IMG/VR virus record: IMGVR_UViG_3300030109_004479
Span: 1 to 35,532 of that record
Length of the DNA: 35,532 bases
Strand: one strand, 5' to 3'
Source: a virus
Positions 24,201 to 33,200 of the stretch are shown here, one piece after another. The notes beneath the pieces are model-generated. The model was given only the letters and a program-made list of their open reading frames with translations, searched no databases and was not told the DNA's origin. The position numbers were made by a program, and so were the translations under genes. Positions within the stretch are counted from its first letter, which is position 1; each line of letters opens with the position of its first letter.

Positions 24201-27200
24201 AAGAAGAAGAGCGAGAGGAGTGGATGTCAGAAATAGACCCTGAAGAAGTAAAGAGAAACGTTGTTGTTGGCAAGACTGTAGGTACAAGAAGTCCTTCTGC
24301 AAAAGGAACAGAAGGTCAGGGGGCTGACCCAAACAATCAGGTAGATCTAGCATCTTTAAGATTAAACCCTGAAGCGTACAAAAAGAATGCACTTGTTCTT
24401 TTAAATTTCCCTATAGTTGCAAAAGAATTTTCAGGAGATCCTTTACTAGGAAAAGTAAGGAAGGCTAAAAATCCTGTAGACAAAGCAGAGATTAAAAAAG
24501 AAGAAGCTATACAAGACATAGCACAATCTAAAAAGAAACTTGTAAGCGATTTAATAAGTTTTAAAGTAAAAGAAAAATCAGATCAACTTAAACCTGAGAG
24601 AAAAGAAAAAGCTGACGAAGCAAGACAATCTTTTAAAGATTCTGAGAAAGCTTCAAATAAACTGAACTCAGATGTTAAGAGATTAAGGACTTCTCTTACA
24701 CGAGCTAAGAAAAATTTAAGAGCTTCTATTAGGAAAGAAGTTAAAAATATAAATTCTGAAATAAGGAAAGCTTCTGCTGTAGGCAACAGTGATAGAGCAA
24801 AAGCTTTAGAAGAACAAAAAGCAGAGATTGAGTCTGTGCTTTTAGAAGAAAGTAAACCAGCTATTCTTATTGAGGAATTAAATTCTAAAATAGAAGATTT
24901 ATTACGCAAAGGAGCCAGACTAAAAGGCAATGTTAGATCAGCTAAAACTGTTATGAACAGTGCTCTTAAAGAGTATAGCAAACCTAAAGTCCTTAGATCT
25001 GAAATAAAAATATCCTCTGCGAAGGCAGTAGACATTATTGAAGAGTTGGCTCAAGATATTAAAGACGGAAAGCCTGTTAGGGTAGGAGCTAAAAGTTTAA
25101 TTGTTAAGCTAGAAGCAATTAAGAAAAAAGAAAATCAACTCACTAAGTTTAGTGCAGACCTTAAAACTAAAACAGATAGACTGTCCTCTAAGCTAAAAGC
25201 TTTAGCAAAAGCTGAAAGATCTTATCCGATAGAACAAGCAGACAAAATTTATTCTTCTTTAAATGATGTAGCTACTAAGAACTTAGGCATCCTTATAAGG
25301 ATGTTCCCTCAAGACTTGAGAGTGTTCGCTTCTCTTTGGTATGATGGTGCAAACTTAATAGCCAACAGGTTTGCTGATGCTTACAATATTTCTTTGGAAC
25401 AATCATCAGCCATACTAGCTGTTAATAGCCCACAAAAAGACTGGTATATGAACGTCGCTTTAGCAGAACGGACAATGCATATATACACTGCTCGTCAGGG
25501 ATATGTTTTTGATTCATCTATGGCTAATAACTTTTTAAAAAGAGCGGGAGAGCCAGAATTAAAAACAGATAAAAATGGTAATTCTTATTACGAAGGCAAC
25601 GCAACTCCTGTATATGATGACGAAGGAAACCACGCAACAGACAGCGAGGGCATACTTCAATTTAATAATTGGGACAGCCAGAAAGCTAAAGACAAAAGAG
25701 ACAAAGAAGCTAAGATATTAAATCTTGGATTAAGAGGTAAAGCACTTAAAGACATACAACCTATATCTTTTAATTTTAAAGGTAAAAAAGTTTCTTACAG
25801 CAAAGAAGCACTGCAAGCTCGATTTGTAAGGATGTTCTCTGAAGCTACAGCAAACACATCTTTTAGAGACCCTAAGACTTTTAATGTTATCAGACCTGAT
25901 GGAGCTATCTTAGATAGACCTACTTTATCAGACAAAGGTAAACCTCGTTCTATAGCGTGGGGTAGTTACTCTACTATAGAAAAGTCGATTAGAATACTAG
26001 AAGCTCCTCAAGATCAAGAGATGGAGTCTGTATCTAAAGAACTGGGGCTCATGCATAAAGTCCGTTCTTTTTACAATAACATCGCAGACCCTTCAAATTC
26101 TTCGGGTCATGTTACTATGGACACACACGCCATAGCTGCTCTTTTACTAAAACCTGTCAGTGGAAATAGCACTGAGGTTACTCAGAACTTTGGTGGTAAG
26201 GGAACATCATCTGATGCTACTTTGGGGTTGAGTGGATTGTACCCTGCTTTTGCTGAAGCATATAGATCAGTAGCTTTCCAAAACGATTTGTCGGGAGCTA
26301 ACTATTTAGTTAGAGAAGTTCAATCAATAACATGGGAAGCGGTCAGACAATTGTTCCCACCTAAATGGAAGAGCAATAAAAACCACGTAAGGGTAGTAGC
26401 AGAAATATGGAATGACTATGAACTAGGAGATATTACTTTTGAAGAAGCTCAAGAAGATATAATAAAGTTTGTTCAGACTTCTAAGGCGAAAGGTATGCCT
26501 GAAGAAGAAGCGTTATCTGTAAGCGAAACGATAGACTCCGCTAACCTCAAAAGAGGTATAGGTGTAGGAAGACCTGACTGGGGGCAAGCTGCTCCATTGA
26601 CAGTTAAAAAAGGTATAGAAAAACCAAAACAATTTAGTTCTATATCTTGGCAAAACTTAGACGCTAAATACAAAAAATTAGCTAACACTAAAAACGTACA
26701 AAAACACGCAGATCAATTATTTAATTTATTGAGAGAAGCTTCCGACCAAGCAGAGAAAAGAATACCAAATTCATTTACTTTTCAAGCTCCTGATTTTAGA
26801 TCGGGTGGTATTGAAAGAGATATTGAAGTTGTAAAAAATCCAAAAGGAGATGATTTACTTAAAGGAGAAAACAAATTAAGCAGAGATTTCATACTAACAC
26901 CCGCCAACAAATATGCATTTACTCCTTCTCCTTCTATATATGTTTCAAGAGCGTTAGGGCTTCAAGAGTTTCTTCTTGTATCTGAAGTGATAAAAGAAGA
27001 TGGCTCTCTATTAGTTACAATCAGAAGTGGTACAACAGAACCTTATTATCTTTCAGGAGCAGGACTAGAAACTGCAAGGAGATTCTATGGGGAAGAAGCA
27101 GAAATAGTTTTTGATGTGGGGGAGGATTCTTATAACGAATCTCTAGCTGAACAAATAAAAGACTTGTCTCCAGTTAGATACGAAGGGGGGAGTGTAATGC

Positions 27201-30200
27201 CTTTAACTTTGAGGCTTGCACCACTTCAGGATGATCTTAAATATGAAGAAGTTCCTGTTGATGACGACTTAAATAGGTTAGCTCAAGTAGAAAACACATT
27301 GCGTGATCCCTACGATCACGCATCAAGATACGACGAGCATGGTTCAGCTATGGTTTCTGTAGATGACAAATTAAATACAAATATAAGAAACATTTTAGAA
27401 ACCGTAGTTAATACTAAAAATGTTAAAACTGGGGAGCCTACTATATTTAAAGAAATGGCTCAGACTTTACTCGAAACTTTTTCCGACGATCTTTTAAATG
27501 TCCGAGTTAGGAGATCTGATAAAGATCATTCTTACTCAAGTCCTGCTCGTGGGATTTTCTTAGCCAACCAAGAGACACTTAATGTTCCTTCTGATTACCC
27601 AAACGCTATAAAAGAAAGTGTTACACAAAAATTAGAAACACTTACAGTTAAAGAATGGTTGCACTCAAAATTCAAACACCCAATAGATGCGATACTAAAT
27701 TGGGACGGAATAAAAAAAGGGTTAGAATATGAAAACGATAATTACTCTGCGCTCGATGAAACCCCTGACATAAATGATTACGGAGATTATTCTGATCTTT
27801 CAGACGAACAAAAAATTATTCTTGAAAGGTTTGTAAAATATTATGCAGGGGATAGAGAAAGTACTGATAAGGATCATCTTAACTTTAAAAAGAAACCTGA
27901 ACTTCAAAAAATTATTAGCTGGAATAATGTTGAAGATTTTACTAGCTCTGAATTTTTTCTTAATGAAGGCAAAAATTTTGCAGCTGATAAAACAAAAGTA
28001 AAAACAACAGCCAAGTTTATATTAAAAGGTGTGACCCCATCAACTGTAATCCATGAGATTATGCACCAAGCTACCCAAAGGCAGTTTGATAAATTTATTG
28101 AAAGTAAACTCCCAAGAAAAGACTTAGATAAAAAAGCATTAAAGAATGGGTATAAAAAAGTATCCGAAGATCAGAACACACCTCAGCCTATACGGGATAT
28201 ACTCAAGCTTTACTTAACAGCAATAGATTACGGAGACACTTATCTCTTAAAAAAATCAAACTTTGGTTTTGATGCGCCATCTAAAAGAACTACTTATGCT
28301 ACGTCGGCTATGAGTAACTATAATCCTACTTCCAAATCTACTTTTTATGGGTTAGGAAATATAGACGAGTTTGTTGCAGAGGCTTTTTCTAATATTGAGT
28401 TTCAAGAATGGTTAATGTCTATTCGTGACCCTGAGGCTGATGCAAAAGGAGAGAGCAAAAGTCTTTGGGATAAGTTTGTTGATCTTATAACAAATCTTAT
28501 TAACAATTTTAGATTAAACCCAGATTATGTCTCTTCAAGAGGAGTTCCTATTCGAGAGTCTCTTCTGAGCTCAACAGTAAAAGCTGCCTTAGAAGTAGCT
28601 TCAATGAATAGGTATGTTGATCCTGAGCTATACACAGCAGAGCAATGGGCTACTACGTCGGGGGCCAAAGCAGCAATAAAAGAAGCAAAGGCATTAAAAG
28701 CACAGAAAAAGGTTAAGTCACCAAATCCTCAGAGAGTTGCTGACGCTGATCCTAAGTATGGCATTTTACGTATAGAAGCGTTGGGGTTAAACAAACCCCA
28801 TGCTACAAGAGAGTTCTTAGATAAGAACTATAATTTAAAACAAGAAAGCAGTCAAAACACTCAACGGCCTAATACGGTTGAAACATATAGAAACTTGTGG
28901 GATTTCATCGAGGGAACAGCTGAAGAAACATATAATAGAGAAGCTGCTGAGGATATAGTTAGAGGTAAATCATTTAAAGACTACACGTTTAACATTTTGG
29001 ATTGGGGTTCAGGAAAAGGTTTAGGATCTCCCGCTCTAGAAGAACTTTCTAAAAATAGTTATGTACGTAAGGGAGGAAAGATGGGAGGAGAATGGGGAAC
29101 AGATTTTGCATTTAATTCTTTGGAACCTTATTTCCAAGATGCAGAAGGATCTGTTGCTCCTACTCTTAAAAAGAACCCGCCCGCTGAGTCTCAAGATTTT
29201 ATTATAAACAACGTAGTTATGAACGTTGTCACGGCTGACGAAAGAGTTGAGATTTTAAAAGACATTTATAAATCTTTAAAAGAAGGAGGCAAGGCAATAG
29301 TAACTGCTCGTAGTGTACTTGATGTATTTAATACTAAAGGTCTTACAGTGGTAGGCCCTGCTGAAATCGTAACTAAAAATAGTTTTCAAAAAGGTTTCAA
29401 CAGTGAAAGTCTTAATGCTTTTGTTAAAGAAGTTTTGCCAGAAGCTATAGTAAATATTAAAGGATCAAAAACTTTTGATGTAAGAATTAACCCAGAAGCT
29501 GTTTTAATTGAAAAGCCTTTTGCGGCTGGTGCAGATGTGGCTTCGGATTCGGAACAGGGACTACAGTACTCGAAAATTCGTTCAGGAGATTTGCGTAATA
29601 AAAGGCAAACTATTTACAGTGTTCAGAAAGAAGCCGAAGCATCAGCAGAATATTTTACTCCAAAGAAGTTACAAGAACTTAGGAAATTAATTGAAAGCAA
29701 TGTACCCCCTGAAATTATTAAAGGAGCTTCTTTAACTTCCTACACAAATACATTTAGGCTTGGAGGGCATGTAGAACTTGAAAGATATATAAGAAACAAT
29801 TTTTCAGGAGAAGACGCTATTAAGGCTATAGAAAAAATTACAGGTAAACCTAACTCATCTAAGACTCCTCCTCTTAGAAAACCGTACACGACCATTCGTC
29901 AGATAGGTGGAAAATCTTTTAAAGATTTTATGCAGAACTTTTTTACCCCTTATTTAAATGGTAAAGCTGATTCTAAGATTATAAAACTTATAGAAGATAA
30001 TGTTCCTGAAAACATTATTAAAGAAGCTAAAGAAGTTGAGCCTCCAAGGAAAGTTGATCTTGTTGTAAAAGGAAATTGGACAGGCGAAGAAGCTGTACAA
30101 GCAGTAGAAAAAATTACAGGTAAACCTAACTCTTTAAAACCAACTACCCTTAAAGCTAGACAAGAACCCAGATCTTTAGGTGGAGAATCTTTAAAGAATT

Positions 30201-33200
30201 TTCTTAGGAATTATATGGTTCCTTATTTAAGTGAGTTCGGTGGTGACTTGGAGTCTGATAAGGATCTTAAACAATTTACTAAAATCAGAGGAGACGAAAC
30301 CTTCTCTGAAATGAATGCATCTAGACAAGAAGCAACAGCCAAGGCTGATGATGCAATTAAAAAAGCTTCGTTCGGCATGGATGTAGAAAGGATCATGGCA
30401 TTATTTGGGCCTAAAATGTACGACGCTAAACTGGCTAAAGTTCTTGTAAAAGAATCAGCTCAAAACTCTTATGATGCTCTTAAAGATTTATTTGAAATTG
30501 ACCCAAATTTAAAACCTGAAATTGAATACGGTTCTTGGACATACGGCAATAGCGAAATAGATAAAGAAAGAGCTTGGAAATGGGGGCAGATTATCAAAGG
30601 AAGAAAATATGGAGAGGTAGCAGTACCTGAAGAATTAATTGAAGACTCAATTAAGGCATTAGAAAAAGGCAAAGCATTTGGTGATAGTCAATGGTTTTAC
30701 GTCAGGGATAATGGAATAGGAATGAATCCTGAGATTATAAATAATGCTTTCTTTACTTTGGGTGGAAGTTACAAACAATCTAAAAAATCATCAGGAGGTT
30801 TTGGTCTTGCTAAAATTCAAATGCTGCACTCAGCGGAAGAAGTTTTTATAAAAACAGTTAGGGACGGAGTTCAGACAACTGTTCGTGTAGACCACGACAC
30901 CTTGATGCAACAAAAAGATTTTGATATGGTAACTACAGAGGTACCAGAGGGAACCCCCTCAGGTACGCAAGTCTGGTTGAAGTATCCAAAAGAAATAGAT
31001 GGTCAAGCAGTTGATATGAAACAGTATGAGTATTTGCCAGACCAAAACATTTATGATGAAAACTTTGAAATAAAAATTAATAATGATGGTGAACAATCAT
31101 CGACCTTAAATATAAATACTTTTGATCAAGATCATGGGTTTGAAAAAACTGTTGTAAAAACACCTACTGCTGACGTCACAATTCGTGCTTTAAAAGTAGG
31201 CAAGTACGACAAGGATGGGAATAAGATATACAGTTTATCTTCAAAAGAATCTCCTTGGGGCAAGTCTTATGATAATAGCACTATTAAAATATTTTCTAAT
31301 GGTTTACTTCAATTTGAAAGGAAAACCCCCAACGTTGAACCCAATGATCATTTTGGGGACAAACTGCCTTATCATTTCATAGTAGACATTAATTCTAATG
31401 CAGACACTGCTAGCCTTGATTATCCTTTCAACAACAACAGAGAGGGTTTCTCTCCTCAATGGACAGGCAAAAGTACTTCAGAACCTACTCATCCTATTCA
31501 AAAAGTTATAGATGACGTTGTAAACAAATACAGAAAAGAATACCGTGAGCTCACTTTTTCACAAGAGTTTGATATTATAAAAGGTATAGATGGGGCTGAC
31601 CCTAAACCAAGTGTTCCTGTTGTGTACAACAATATGAACTTTGATTTAAACAGTGACGAGTTATCGCTAATGAATGATATATCTAAAATTATTTTTGATA
31701 TATCAGATGATCTCTTGGATGTATATAAACATGATTATTTTAATAATGAAAACAGTCTTCGTAGTAGGAACTACGTTGAAAGAGCTTTAAAAAATAATGA
31801 GAAAGTTGAGCATGAAAAAGATCCTTCTAAGAATGATAAAGCAATATCCTACCACTACGGGGCAGCCCTATCAAAAAATTGGGGAGGTGTAAATACATCT
31901 AAAGAACCTAATTTAATTTTAGTAAACCCTGTTTATTCATCTACTTTGTTTGATAAAGAAGGAGACATCAGAAGTGATATAGGTATAGAAGGGTTTGCAG
32001 ATTACATTACAGATATTATTTTCCACGAAGTAAATCACGTAAGTCAGAATAACGAAAACGCTGGATTTACTTATGCTTTCTCTGCCATCAAAGGATATAA
32101 ATCTATGCTTGATCCTATCTTTCAAGACAGTAGGCAAAGAATATCTGAACTAATACAAAACAATTATGACACCATCAAAAGAATTAGACAAAAATTTGTT
32201 AAGGGAAGCACTAAATTTCTTGACGCAGAAATACAAGGAAACGGGTTCATTGACTCGGTCAATGAATCTGACGATGTACGTGGCAGAGAAGTACGGAGCC
32301 AAAGGGAAGCTATTGAAGAAAACTTTGGAAAAAACTTCCCCCATGATGAAATCCAAGTCACCGACAGAGGTGTTACTTTACTTGAAGCGTTTAGCAAAAG
32401 AACCTTCAAAGCAGACGAAGTAAATAACGATCCACCTATACAGCGTACACGGATCAGTGCACAGCCAGAAAATAATTGGTCATCCCTTGCAGGTAAACAA
32501 GTAGGAGGTTTATATATTTCTTCTGAAGCTATTGAAGACGGTTACTCTATTCTGGAGAAACCTTCTAACAAAGTGAAGAAAGAACAATATGAACAAGCCA
32601 AGCTTAGATTAGAAGCACACTTAGAAGAAGAAAGAATAAACGCAGAGTCAGAAAACGACAACTACGTACCTTTTTCATATGATCTTGTTTCGATTGAAAA
32701 AGATCAGGTTCGATTCATGTTAATGTCTGATCTTAAAGAAGCTCATCCTTTTGTTGTAGAATCTTTAAGAGTACCACACAGTGCAGACGGAGACATACAA
32801 GAAGGTCGTATAGGAAACGCTATCTTCCACAGGATGGAAACTATTTTAGGTCAACGCCATCCTCTTTACAACTACCACAAAACTATCACCGATCTTGAGT
32901 CTTCTTTAGGACTACTGGGGTCACCAAGTGGATCAGAAAGAGTATGGAAAGATCAGATCGAAAGTACAGGTTTGCGTTACGAAGATTTACTTAAAGAACA
33001 CCAGATTATAAAAGATAAGTTTTTCCCTGATGACCAAAGAACTAAGATCCACACGAAAGATCCTACGGAAGCTCCTGAGTATTTAGAAGCTACTGAATCA
33101 TGGAATATGCTCACTGACATATTGAGAGCGGATATACCTGTAATGGAGGATTCAAGGGGAGTTAAATACTTACAGCGTTTATTGTACAGATCGAAGGCAC

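Noticed and set aside
29508-29690. Plus-strand 60-codon frame inside the giant gene
   Set aside because: It overlaps the main frame between the methyltransferase and the duplicated module; the product is short and unremarkable.
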